From positions 1 to 37,598 of the IMG/VR virus record IMGVR_UViG_3300034112_001864: a stretch of 37,598 nt of DNA. One strand, 5' to 3'. Both the position numbers and the translations under genes were made by a program. The DNA comes from a virus. Below, piece by piece: positions 28,813 through 37,102 of the stretch. Position 1 is the first letter of the stretch. Every line of letters starts with the position of its first letter. Under the pieces are notes generated by a model. That model made no database searches and was not told the DNA's origin. It was given only the letters and a program-made list of their open reading frames with translations.

Positions 28813-28828
28813 GCCCCATGCATGGGGC
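28813..28828. promoter_or_regulatory. Perfect palindrome over the portal start codon
   Basis: GCCCCATGCATGGGGC is a perfect 16-bp palindrome (28813-28828) that contains the portal ATG at 28822. In RNA it could sequester the start, since no good Shine-Dalgarno is present. As DNA it could be an operator. Confidence 0.5.
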
Positions 28829-30891
28829 CTATTCCCAATTCGGGCACTGAAGACGCAAAGCGCGCGGCTGAGGCCGATGAGAGCGCTCGTCTCACTGTTG
28901 CCCGTGAACGCCTCAAGATCGCCCAAGAGCATGACCGCTCCAACGAAGAGGCCATGCATGAAGATGGCCTCTTCGTTGTGGGCGGGCGCAACCAATGGGA
29001 TGAGCGCGCGCTGCGTGAGCGCGACTTGGCCGGGCGCCCGATCTACACGGGCAACATTCTCCCGCCGCTGCTGGCCCAGATCACTGGGGAAATCCGGCGC
29101 AACAAGCCCGGCATCACTTGCAAGCCCGGCGACAGCGACGCGACCGCTGAGGCCGCGGAGATATTCGAGGGCCTGATCCGCTCGATTGAGCGACTGAGCC
29201 AAGCCCCGCGCGTTTACGCCCGCGTCGGCAAGATGGCCGCCTCTGTCGGCAAAGGCCACATGCGTATCGTCCCGGTCTATGCGGACGATGAGAGCTTTGA
29301 CGTTGAGCTGCGCATCCGCGCCATCCGCAACGTCTATTCGGTCAAGTGGGACCCGAGCGCCCAGCAAGACGACAAGGGCGACGCCAACTGGTGCTACGTC
29401 ACCTCCGAAGTCGATAAAAAGGCCTTTGACGAAGCCTACCCGCAAGCAGGGGAGGCCGCTTGGGCTAAGGCTCAGGCCATCCAGCGCAAGCTTGATGGGT
29501 GGCGCACCGGCGACGGCAACCGCGTCACGGTCTGCGAAGAATGGCTCGTCAAGAAAGAGCCCTATCAGCGCTATCGCGTAGCCCACACCCGCCCGACCTA
29601 TATGGGCGTCCAGATGGTGCAGCCGACCAACCAAGAGGTTGAGATCGACGGCGACGTTGGCGGCAACACGATCGACGGCGTTGAGGCCGAACACTTCCTT
29701 GAGGTCATGGCCCAGCAGGGCTTTGACGTTGTGCAGTCGCGCACCGCCTACAAGCGCACCGTCTGCATGTATCTCTGGGGCGGCGACAAGCAGCTTGCCG
29801 GCCCCATCGAGTGGAAGGGCCAGCGCATCCCGATCTTCACCTGCGTTGGTGAAGAGATCGACGTTGGCGACCAGACCATTGAGCACGGCATTGTCCGCCA
29901 CGCCAAGGATGATGTTCGCTCCTACAACTATGCACGCTCGGCCATGTTGGAGCTTGTCAGCCAAGCGCCCAAGGCGCCGATCATGGTGGCGGACGAGCAG
30001 ATCGACGGCCACGAAGACGTGTGGGTGCTCTCGCAAAAGCAGCCCGTCCCGTATCTGCCCTACAATCACATTCCGGGCTTGGGCGCACCGCAAGAGCGCA
30101 GCGGCCCGTCTGCGAACTCAGGCCCGTCTGAACTCGCAGCCTTGGCGCTCACCGGCATCAAGGACACGACCGGCATTCAAGACGCTGCCATCGGCAAGCG
30201 CTCGAATGAGACCAGCGGCATCGCTATCCAGGCGCGCGACGCTCAGGTGGACACCGGGACCTACGTTTATCTCGACAACCTGAACTCGACCATCGAGTCG
30301 ATGGGCAACGAGCTGGTTTCAGCGATCCCGCATTACTACTCGGCCCGCAAGCAGATCATGATCCTCGGCAAGGACGACGCGCCGGCGATCATGGAGCTGG
30401 ACGGCATCGATCTGAACCTTGGCAAGTACCACGTCATCTGTTCGCGTGGCCCGAGCTACCAGTCCAAGCGCGAGAAGGCCGCAGAGATACTGATGCAGAT
30501 GTCGAAGGCCGCCCCGCCGTGGGCGCAGCCTTCGATCTTCATGCGCGTCGCCAAGCTCGTGGACATGCCAGACGCGGACGACTTCATCGCCGAGATACGC
30601 ACGATCGGCGAGATGATCGGCCAGCTTCCCCCGTCGCAGCCGCAAGGCATGCCGGGGATGCCTCCGGGGATGATGCCGCCAGGGATGCCAGGCGCACCAC
30701 CCGGAATGCCGCCGCCCGGAATGCCACCCGGCGCACCGCCACCGAACAACGTCATCCCAATGCCGCCTCGCGGAGCGCCGCAAGGCGCTGATCCGCTTGC
30801 AGGCCTTTCACCAGTTTCGCCGCCGCGCGCCCCCGCCGCGCGGCCAGTCGTAGGCGACGCCCGTATGGGCGCAGCGCCGCCGGGGATCTGA
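28822..30891 (+). CDS. P22 gp1-like portal protein, 689 aa
   Basis: Length is close to the P22 portal (725 aa), and the N-terminal and central region follows the P22-portal pattern (NQWDERALRERDLAGRP, then NILPPLLAQITGEIRRNKPG, and later TGIKDTTGIQDAAIGKRSNE). The C-terminal 80 residues are extremely rich in Pro, Gly and Met (repeated MPPGM/GMPP units), a low-complexity tail in place of the P22 barrel helix. It forms the dodecameric DNA channel and docks terminase and hub. Placed terminase-portal-scaffold-coat as in P22. Confidence 0.9.
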   Translation: MGPIPNSGTEDAKRAAEADESARLTVARERLKIAQEHDRSNEEAMHEDGLFVVGGRNQWDERALRERDLAGRPIYTGNILPPLLAQITGEIRRNKPGITCKPGDSDATAEAAEIFEGLIRSIERLSQAPRVYARVGKMAASVGKGHMRIVPVYADDESFDVELRIRAIRNVYSVKWDPSAQQDDKGDANWCYVTSEVDKKAFDEAYPQAGEAAWAKAQAIQRKLDGWRTGDGNRVTVCEEWLVKKEPYQRYRVAHTRPTYMGVQMVQPTNQEVEIDGDVGGNTIDGVEAEHFLEVMAQQGFDVVQSRTAYKRTVCMYLWGGDKQLAGPIEWKGQRIPIFTCVGEEIDVGDQTIEHGIVRHAKDDVRSYNYARSAMLELVSQAPKAPIMVADEQIDGHEDVWVLSQKQPVPYLPYNHIPGLGAPQERSGPSANSGPSELAALALTGIKDTTGIQDAAIGKRSNETSGIAIQARDAQVDTGTYVYLDNLNSTIESMGNELVSAIPHYYSARKQIMILGKDDAPAIMELDGIDLNLGKYHVICSRGPSYQSKREKAAEILMQMSKAAPPWAQPSIFMRVAKLVDMPDADDFIAEIRTIGEMIGQLPPSQPQGMPGMPPGMMPPGMPGAPPGMPPPGMPPGAPPPNNVIPMPPRGAPQGADPLAGLSPVSPPRAPAARPVVGDARMGAAPPGI

Positions 30892-30900
30892 GGAGCAGGA

Positions 30901-31854
30901 ATGTCAGAGGAGAATGTCACACCGGCGGCAGAGCCGTCACCAGCAGCGCCACAAGCGTCTGAGCTTCAGCCGGGGCAAACGCCTCCGGTCGATGGCGGCG
31001 CGCAGCCTGAAGGTGAGGGACCTACACCGGAGCAGCAAGCCCAAGCGGCAGAAGAAGAGGCGAACAAGAAGCGGCAACGCTTCGACCGTCGCTTCTCCGA
31101 TCTGTCGAGCCGCGCACGCGAAGCCGAACTCCGAGCCGCAAGGCTTGAAGGCGAGCTAAACGCGCTGCGCTCGCAGAGCCGCCCAGCGCCACAGGAGCAA
31201 CCCGCTCCCGAAGCGCCGAAAGGCCCGCCCAATCCCAAGGACTACGCGGCAGGCGAATACGATCCCCGCTACGCGGCCGATCTCGCCAAGCACGAAATCC
31301 GCGAGGAGCAACGGGCGGAAGCCGAGCGTCAGGCGAAAGCCCAACGCGAAGCCGCTGCACGCGAAGAACTCCAGAAGGGCTTTCAACGCTTTGAAGGCGT
31401 GCTCGACCAAGCTGAGGTGCAAGCCGAAAGCGATGGTGGTGAGCATTTCGCCAGAGCGCCTGAAGTCCTGCGCTACGCAGCACGTCACCTGCCAGCGAGC
31501 ACCGTCGATCTCATCACTGAGTCCGAGAACCCGGTTTGGATAGCCGAAGTTATCGGGCGCGGTGGTCTGAAAGACATGCCGCTCGATCTGCAGGAACTGC
31601 GGGGCATGAGCCACGCTCAAGCCGCACGCGCCATTGCACGAATTGATGCGGCTGTCTCGCTGCTGCGCTCACAACGCGCCGCAGCGCCAGCACCCGCGCC
31701 AAGGCCTGCTCCTCAACCGTCACCGGCGCCAATCCCTACGGTCACACCGTCAGGGGCTGCGCCACAGTTTAACGCGGAGACCGCAACGCCCGCCGAAGTG
31801 GAGGCACGCCTAAGGGCACTCCAAGCGACGCGTGCGGCCTCATGGGGCGGCTGA
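30901..31854 (+). CDS. Scaffolding protein, 317 aa
   Basis: GAGGAGCAGGA precedes ATG. The N-terminal 50 residues are Pro/Glu/Gln-rich and disordered, followed by a long coiled coil (about 50-90), another at about 130-170 and a helical C-terminal region with Pro/Ala linkers. Size and position between portal and coat match P22 gp8 (303 aa), which directs procapsid assembly and exits before packaging. Sequence similarity itself is low, so the call rests mainly on composition and order. Confidence 0.75.
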   Translation: MSEENVTPAAEPSPAAPQASELQPGQTPPVDGGAQPEGEGPTPEQQAQAAEEEANKKRQRFDRRFSDLSSRAREAELRAARLEGELNALRSQSRPAPQEQPAPEAPKGPPNPKDYAAGEYDPRYAADLAKHEIREEQRAEAERQAKAQREAAAREELQKGFQRFEGVLDQAEVQAESDGGEHFARAPEVLRYAARHLPASTVDLITESENPVWIAEVIGRGGLKDMPLDLQELRGMSHAQAARAIARIDAAVSLLRSQRAAAPAPAPRPAPQPSPAPIPTVTPSGAAPQFNAETATPAEVEARLRALQATRAASWGG

Positions 31855-31875
31855 GCCCGACCCCGGAGCAGGTAA

Positions 31876-33126
31876 ATGTCTAACGTTATTGCAACACCTA
31901 CGGTGTTCGCGAAGGCGGGCCTCGCCCTCCTCAAGAACAACCTCGTCATGGCTCGCAAAGTGTCGAGCCAATATTCGTCTGAGTACGCTCGCGTCGGCGC
32001 CAAAGCGGGTCAAACCGTTAAGGCCAAGCGTCACCCGGAGTTCACCGTTCGTGACGGCCGCGTCGCGGACGTTCAAGACGTGCTCGAAGGCGAAGTGTCC
32101 ATCACTCTCGGCACGCAGAAGGGCGTGGACTACAAGTTCACCTCCATCGAAGCGGCCCTCAGCCTGGACACGCTGTTGCTCGACAAGGCGCTCAACGCCG
32201 CGATGGGCCAGCTTGCTCAGCAAGTGGACACCGACATCTTCACGGCAGCTTATCAGTCCACCTATTCGTGGGCTGGCACGCCGGGCCAAACCATCAACAG
32301 CGCAACGGACTTCTTCAAAGGCCCGGAGCGTCTGACGGACATGGCCGTGCCGATGACCGATCGCCACGGCGTTCTGTCGGTTCGTGACGGCTACGCTCTG
32401 GCGGGCTCGTTCACGGCGGGCTCCGCTTTCCAATCGGACATGACCAAGGCCGCGGTTGAGCGCGCCAAGATCCCGATGGTTGCGGACGTTGATCCGGTGT
32501 GGTCGCAGTCGGTTGTCAACCACACCAATGGCGATTGGGCAGGCGGCGCGCTCGTTAAGGGCGCCAACCAAGTCTCGGCCTACTCGTCAGTGATGACGAC
32601 CTACACGCAAAGCCTCCTGATCGATGACCTGAACAACGGCGCCACGGTCAAGAAGGGCGATGTCATCACCATCGCCAACGTGAAGGCTGTCAACCCGCGC
32701 ACGAAGCAAGTGCTGGACTACGATCAACAGTTCGTTGTCACCAGCGCCAACGCGACTTTCTCGACGGGTGGCGCTTCGGAACTGTCGATCACGATCTCGC
32801 CCCCGATCATCATCTCGGGCGCGTATCAGAACGTGGACGCAGCGCCGGCAGACAATGCCGCGATCACGCTGGTTGGCTCGGGCGGCTTGAGCTACGCCCA
32901 GAACCTTGTCTTCCACCGTGAAGCTTATGTTCTGGTCTCGGCCGACTTGCCGATGCCGTTCAATGGTGAAGCCGCGATCGAGCGCGACGCCGACTCGGGC
33001 CTGTCGCTCCGCTACTGGCGTTACTCGGATGGTCGCAACGATGAGCACAACCATCGCTACGACATCATCTACGGCGCCCAAGGCCTTGACGCGCGTCTGG
33101 CGACCCGCCTCAGCGGCACCGCCTAA
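31876..33126 (+). CDS. P22-type major capsid protein, 416 aa
   Basis: Length is close to P22 gp5 (430 aa). The sequence follows the P22 coat family: LKNNLVMARKVSSQYSSEY near the N-terminus, a loop with TLLLDKAL, AAYQSTYSW, and a C-terminal part with NLVFHREAYVLVSADLP and RYDIIYGAQGLDARLATR, the typical end of this family. It forms the icosahedral shell with a HK97-like fold. It directly follows the scaffold gene and is followed by a hairpin. Confidence 0.92.
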   Translation: MSNVIATPTVFAKAGLALLKNNLVMARKVSSQYSSEYARVGAKAGQTVKAKRHPEFTVRDGRVADVQDVLEGEVSITLGTQKGVDYKFTSIEAALSLDTLLLDKALNAAMGQLAQQVDTDIFTAAYQSTYSWAGTPGQTINSATDFFKGPERLTDMAVPMTDRHGVLSVRDGYALAGSFTAGSAFQSDMTKAAVERAKIPMVADVDPVWSQSVVNHTNGDWAGGALVKGANQVSAYSSVMTTYTQSLLIDDLNNGATVKKGDVITIANVKAVNPRTKQVLDYDQQFVVTSANATFSTGGASELSITISPPIIISGAYQNVDAAPADNAAITLVGSGGLSYAQNLVFHREAYVLVSADLPMPFNGEAAIERDADSGLSLRYWRYSDGRNDEHNHRYDIIYGAQGLDARLATRLSGTA

Positions 33127-33133
33127 GCGTAGA

Positions 33134-33157
33134 GCGGGGAGGGGCGACTCTCCCCGC
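33134..33157. terminator. Stem-loop with GNRA tetraloop after the coat gene
   Basis: GCGGGGAGGG, loop GCGA, CTCTCCCCGC: a 10-bp stem (one G-T pair) closed by a GNRA tetraloop, without a T-run. It may protect or attenuate the coat mRNA rather than end transcription. Confidence 0.45.
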
Positions 33158-33195
33158 GAACGCTCAGTGTTTCAACATCGAATAGGGATCATCCC

Positions 33196-33492
33196 ATGTC
33201 TGACATCTATCAACACTCTGACGGCCGCGAAGATGGCCAGCGTCTTGGCCAATCGGCCAGCGACAAGGTTGCCTTCTATGGCTCCACCCCGATTGTTCAG
33301 CCCTCTGCGGCGAACCAAGGCGCCATCACCGACGCCTCGGGCGGTACTGCAAACCTCACCACTGGCGTTGCAGCGCTGACCGCGACCTACAACTCGACCA
33401 TCATCGCCAACGCTCTGGCGACGATCATTGCCCACCAGACCGCCGTTCGAACGGCGCTGGTCAACTTGGGCCTCATCAAGGGCTCCGCATAA
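33196..33492 (+). CDS. Head-fibre-like capsid decoration protein, 98 aa
   Basis: GATCATCCC precedes ATG, and a weak ribosome site is present. The core (DASGGTANLTTGVAALTATY, then TIIANALATIIAHQTAVRTALVNLGLIKGSA) is a repeat-like helical unit that I recognise from phage head-fibre or decoration proteins. Position right after the coat gene agrees. Structural assignment is likely, precise role unknown. Confidence 0.65.
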   Translation: MSDIYQHSDGREDGQRLGQSASDKVAFYGSTPIVQPSAANQGAITDASGGTANLTTGVAALTATYNSTIIANALATIIAHQTAVRTALVNLGLIKGSA

Positions 33493-33493
33493 C

Positions 33494-34159
33494 GTGAGAG
33501 TCTTCGTAGCCATCCCGGCCTATGACCGGAAAATCTGCTGCGAAACGGCGACCGCTTTGCTCAGTGAGCAGGCGGTCGCCAACGCGGCGGGGATTGAGAT
33601 GCAAGTCTGCTTTCTCCCCGGCTCATGCTATGTGGACAAGGCGCGCAATCAGCTCGTGCGCGAGTTTCTGGAAAGCGACGCCGACCGGCTCGTCTTCATT
33701 GATGCAGACGTGGCCTGGGAGCCCGGCGCGCTGTTGAAGATCGCCACCGCAAAACCTGATTTCGTCGGCGGCTGCTATCGCCACAAGCGCGACGAAGAAA
33801 CCTACCCGATTGAGTGGATCGCTGAGCGCGATGAACTTTGGAGCGATGAAGAGACGGGCTTGATCGAAGTGTCGGCGCTGCCTGGCGGCTTCCTCAGCCT
33901 GTCGCGCGATGTGTTCACCAAACTGCGTGAGGCCCACCCAGACCGCGCCTACGCCCACGAGGGCCACGTCTTCCACGCTTACTTCCACCAGCCGATTGGC
34001 TGGGGTGAAGACGGTCGCTTTTGCGCTGAGTGGCGCGCGATCGGCGGGGAGGTCTGGCTCGATCCTCTTCTTAACCTGAACCATGTGGACGCAGCAGGGC
34101 GTCACCACTGGGGCAACATTGGCGCATGGCTTCGCCGGCGCATGGAGCGAGCAGCATGA
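33494..34159 (+). CDS. GT2-like glycosyltransferase, 221 aa
   Basis: GTG start 1 nt after the head-fibre stop. The N-terminus has a GT-A-type fold pattern (MRVFVAIPAYDRK) with the DxD metal/nucleotide-sugar motif FIDADV at 68-73, and a later acidic/aromatic stretch near the acceptor region (LPGGFLSLSRDVF). No signal or TM segment, so it acts in the cytoplasm. Being inside the virion gene block, it may glycosylate a capsid or fibre protein, or modify host surface sugars in lysogens. The target is unknown. Confidence 0.75.
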   Translation: MRVFVAIPAYDRKICCETATALLSEQAVANAAGIEMQVCFLPGSCYVDKARNQLVREFLESDADRLVFIDADVAWEPGALLKIATAKPDFVGGCYRHKRDEETYPIEWIAERDELWSDEETGLIEVSALPGGFLSLSRDVFTKLREAHPDRAYAHEGHVFHAYFHQPIGWGEDGRFCAEWRAIGGEVWLDPLLNLNHVDAAGRHHWGNIGAWLRRRMERAA

Positions 34160-34602
34160 GCGTGCAAGAATTTCCCAAGATGCTCTATCGCGCCGAGGGC
34201 GCTGCGGTTGTGCATTTCGTTGTGACGACACAAGCGGCGCTGGACGCTGCAATGGCTGAAGGCTGGGGCGATCGTCGCGCCGCGGTGGCCGAAGCCGCGA
34301 AAGCGCCTACGCCAGTGGCCGCCGCCAAGCCAGACGCTGCCAACAGCAAAGAGATGCTGGCCCTCATCGAAAAGCTCAACGCCGCTCAAGGCTCGATGGC
34401 CTCCAAGGATGAGATGATCGTCGCCAAGGACAACGTGATCCAAGCCCAAGGCGATCAGATTCTTGCGCTGCAAGAGTTCATCGCGGGCGTTGGCGAAGAT
34501 CCCAACTGCCCGCCCGCTTTGAAGGAAGCGATCGATGCGCTCCTTGGCGGTGACGAGAAGGCGGCAAAGCCCGCCAAGAAAGCCGGCAAGGGCAAGGCGT
34601 AA
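34156..34602 (+). CDS. Hypothetical virion-region protein, 148 aa
   Basis: ATGA overlap with the glycosyltransferase gene. N-terminal globular part (about 1-45), Ala/Pro-rich linker, then a helical stretch (LALIEKLNAAQGSMASKDEM) and a Lys/Ala-rich end. Could be a head completion or fibre accessory protein; no family recognised. Confidence 0.6.
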   Translation: MSVQEFPKMLYRAEGAAVVHFVVTTQAALDAAMAEGWGDRRAAVAEAAKAPTPVAAAKPDAANSKEMLALIEKLNAAQGSMASKDEMIVAKDNVIQAQGDQILALQEFIAGVGEDPNCPPALKEAIDALLGGDEKAAKPAKKAGKGKA

Positions 34603-34615
34603 GCCAGGTTCCAAT
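34599..34615 (+). repeat. Degenerate copy of the late intergenic element (copy D)
   Basis: GTAAGCCAGGTTCCAAT overlaps a TAA stop and matches copy C at 13 of 17 positions, keeping AAGCC-N3-TTCC. It lies upstream of the gene at 34649. Weaker evidence than copies A-C. Confidence 0.35.
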
Positions 34616-34648
34616 ATTTCGATGATGACGTGACGCTCAGGAGCGCAA

Positions 34649-35023
34649 ATGGCAACGGTCGCTAAGGTCAAACCCTATGAGGCTGGAACCAGCCTGCTTG
34701 AGGGCTGGAATTTCACCGGCGACGGTGAGGGTGACGCCATCTTCGCGTCGGCTATGGGCGATCGCTGCGCTACGGTGGCGGGCACGTTCGACGGCGCAAC
34801 GGTCACGCTCCAAGGCACCAACAGCCTTGACGGTGAGCCAAACCAAGATTGGTTCACGCTGCATGACGTGTTCGGCAACCTCCTGACGTTCACCAGCTCA
34901 GGCGCCGCAACCGGCCTCAAGGTCATTCTCGAAACGCCGTACCGCACGCGCGCCATCGTCACTGGCGCAGGCGCGGGCTGCAATCTGCGCGCTCGCATCT
35001 ATGCCCGGAGAACTCAGCGATGA
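34649..35023 (+). CDS. Beta-rich virion protein, 124 aa
   Basis: GGAGCGCAA before ATG 34649. Short beta segments throughout (GWNFTGDGEGDAIFASAMGD, then DGATVTLQGTNSLDGEPNQD), typical of head-tail connector or decoration proteins. Overlaps the next gene by 4 nt. No P22 gp4-like motif could be recognised. Confidence 0.6.
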   Translation: MATVAKVKPYEAGTSLLEGWNFTGDGEGDAIFASAMGDRCATVAGTFDGATVTLQGTNSLDGEPNQDWFTLHDVFGNLLTFTSSGAATGLKVILETPYRTRAIVTGAGAGCNLRARIYARRTQR

Positions 35024-35547
35024 GCCAGCCAAAAGACATGACGCTCGATGAGGCGTCTGCCGTCGTTGCCCAATGGGGCCAGTTTATTCGCACGTTCGCG
35101 AAGGCATCCGAGGTGATCGCTGCGGCGCAAAGCGCTGAGCAGATCAGCCGCGAAGCCTTGGCCGCTGCCGAAAAGGCCAAGGCCGTCCGCCTTGCTGAAG
35201 ACAATCTGGCGAAAGAAGCGCGCGACAAGGCGCTTGCCGCGAAGGCCGCGCAAGCTGAGGCCGAGAAAGCCGCGGCCGATGCCGTCTCAGCCGCCACGCA
35301 AAAGGCCAACAGCATCGTTGCCGGCGCTCGGTCTGAGGTCGCTGAAATTAAGAGAAGCGCTGAAGCTGACATCGCGGCCGCCAAGCAAAGCTTTGAGGCG
35401 ACGATCGCAGAGTATCGCGCCGCTCAGGCGAAAGAGGCCAAGGCCGCCGAAGCCGCAAAGCAGGAAACGGCCGGCGTCATGGCTGAGCTTGACCGCGCCC
35501 GCGCTGAACTCGCCGCCTTCAAGCGCACGCTGGGAGCGGTCGCATGA
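35020..35547 (+). CDS. Ala/Lys/Glu-rich coiled-coil protein, 175 aa
   Basis: Almost the whole chain from residue 25 is a helical, heptad-rich coiled coil (AAAEKAKAVRLAEDNLAKEA, then AEAEKAAADAVSAATQKANS). Such rods occur as tail or internal head proteins that are ejected with DNA. Overlaps both neighbours by 4 nt. No family recognised. Confidence 0.65.
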   Translation: MSQPKDMTLDEASAVVAQWGQFIRTFAKASEVIAAAQSAEQISREALAAAEKAKAVRLAEDNLAKEARDKALAAKAAQAEAEKAAADAVSAATQKANSIVAGARSEVAEIKRSAEADIAAAKQSFEATIAEYRAAQAKEAKAAEAAKQETAGVMAELDRARAELAAFKRTLGAVA

Positions 35548-35678
35548 GCAAGGGGCTATCGCCCCTCAAGCTCGGCTATGCGCCGCAACGCCATCTGCCA
35601 TTCGGCCAAAACAAACAACTCTCAGTTTCTACGGCAACGGGGAGAGCATACAACATTCGGGGCGCACATCATGTCTAA
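35544..35678 (+). CDS. Small protein, 44 aa
   Basis: ATGA overlap with the coiled-coil gene, stop 5 nt past the next ATG. A hairpin AGGGGC-TATC-GCCCCT (35551-35566) lies inside the first codons and could control translation of this gene or the next. Sequence is basic and Gly/Ser-rich, without recognisable motif; the frame may simply couple the neighbours. Confidence 0.4.
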   Translation: MSKGLSPLKLGYAPQRHLPFGQNKQLSVSTATGRAYNIRGAHHV

Positions 35679-36102
35679 ATCGAACGCTTTTGAAAACGAT
35701 CTGCTTTTGCTGATCTTCACCGCAACAGGCATCGCAAACATCGCGGACAACGCCTCGTCATCGCCGCTGACCAACCTTCACGTTTCGCTGCACACGGGCG
35801 ATCCTGGCGAGGCTGGCAATCAGACAAGCAACGAGTGCGCTTACACCTCGTATGCGCGCGTCGCTGTAGCCCGCTCCGGCTCCGGCTGGACGGTCACGGG
35901 CAACGCCGTCACCAATGCGGCGCTGATCCAGTTTCCGCAATGCACGGGCGGTTCTGAAACGGCCACACACTTCGCCATTGGCACGGCGGCAAGCTCGACC
36001 GGCAAGGTTCTCTACAAGGGCGCGCTCTCTGCGTCGCTGGCGATTAGTTCAGGCATCCAACCGCAATTCGGAGCAGGCGAGCTTGACGGCACGGAGGACT
36101 GA
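35671..36102 (+). CDS. Phage tail-fibre-type structural protein, 143 aa
   Basis: I recognise a widespread family of phage virion proteins with the pattern LLLLIFTATGIANIADNASS, SPLTNLHVSLHTGDPGEAG, YTSYARVAVARSG, GNAVTNAALIQFPQCTGG and THFAIGTAASSTGKVLYKGA. Often annotated as tail fibre or head-tail protein, with experimental function undefined. ATG 35671 lies inside the preceding small gene. Confidence 0.75.
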   Translation: MSKSNAFENDLLLLIFTATGIANIADNASSSPLTNLHVSLHTGDPGEAGNQTSNECAYTSYARVAVARSGSGWTVTGNAVTNAALIQFPQCTGGSETATHFAIGTAASSTGKVLYKGALSASLAISSGIQPQFGAGELDGTED

Positions 36103-36236
36103 TGACCGACACCCCGGTTATCATCCGCTATCGCTGCCCAACCTGCGGCATTGAGGTGCGCGCAGAAGAAGGCGCGCCCTACAAGGCGTGCGCCTGCGTA
36201 GAGCCATACGAGGCTGAGCCGGAGGCGACCGAGTGA
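36102..36236 (+). CDS. Small zinc-ribbon protein, 44 aa
   Basis: CPTC at residues 12-15 and CAC at about 30-32 form a small ribbon. Start in the stop of the previous gene, stop overlapped by the next GTG start. Missed by length-limited gene finders. Probably a folding or assembly accessory of the virion block. Confidence 0.65.
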   Translation: MTDTPVIIRYRCPTCGIEVRAEEGAPYKACACVEPYEAEPEATE

Positions 36237-37102
36237 CCGGCTTCCGCAATCACCGCGAACTAATCGAAGCCGTTGAGGCTGGGCAGACGACCACGTTCGG
36301 TTGGCGCAAAGCGCCGACGCAAACGACCGCGACCAATATCTGGTTTGATCTGAGCATGAGCCCAGGCAATCCGATCCCGAACTACTACGCCGCTGCGCCG
36401 CTCGCATCGAAGCGGCTGACGCAATCGAGCGACGGCGGCATCTTTCATGGCGCAGCGCCCGGTGGTTCATACACTAAGCACTTGCGTCGCTTCACGGCGC
36501 TGGTCTCGACGCCGACCACGGCAGTCCCGCTACCGATGATCCTGTGCGACTACCTGCTCTATTATCCCTTCGTGGACATGGGCACGACGGACGCGCAAGC
36601 CATGACGCAAAGCGAGACGCTCAATCGCTACACCGATGGCGAGGGCGTGCAGATCATGGCGGTTGAGGTCGCAGCCCAGATCGGCGGCCAATCGTTCTTC
36701 GTGACCTACACCAATTCAGACGGTGTTGCTGGGCGCGTGACGCCGACAGTGACGTGCAACACGCAAGTCTCGACCGGCACAATCATCTCGACCGCAGCAG
36801 CAACTGTTGGCTGCGCTGGGCCGTTCTTGCCGCTGCAACAGGGCGATACGGGCGTCAGATCAATCGAGGCGCTAACCATGCTCGGCGCGGACGTTGGCCT
36901 CATCGCGCTCGTGCTGGTGAAGCCGCTAGCGACCATCGGCGTCTATGACATTCAAGCGCCTGCGGAGAAGGACTTCGTCACCGACAATCCGGCGACGCTG
37001 CCGCGCATCTACGATGACGCCTACTTGAACCTGATTTGCTTGCCATCGGGCACGCTCGCAGCGGGCCAGATCATGGGCACGATAGAAACGGTGTGGAACT
37101 GA
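36233..37102 (+). CDS. Virion structural protein, 289 aa
   Basis: GTG start overlaps the zinc-ribbon stop. Beta-rich protein with DYLLYYPFVDMGTTDAQAM in the middle and repeated small/hydroxyl residues. The following gene shares the general plan, including a 'CDxLxY' segment, so the two may be paralogous virion subunits. No named family. Confidence 0.65.
   Translation: MTGFRNHRELIEAVEAGQTTTFGWRKAPTQTTATNIWFDLSMSPGNPIPNYYAAAPLASKRLTQSSDGGIFHGAAPGGSYTKHLRRFTALVSTPTTAVPLPMILCDYLLYYPFVDMGTTDAQAMTQSETLNRYTDGEGVQIMAVEVAAQIGGQSFFVTYTNSDGVAGRVTPTVTCNTQVSTGTIISTAAATVGCAGPFLPLQQGDTGVRSIEALTMLGADVGLIALVLVKPLATIGVYDIQAPAEKDFVTDNPATLPRIYDDAYLNLICLPSGTLAAGQIMGTIETVWN

Noticed and set aside
28615-30093. 492-aa minus-strand frame opposite the portal gene.
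   Set aside because: Mirror of the GC-rich portal coding sequence; no ribosome site or domain, and the plus strand carries a recognised portal.
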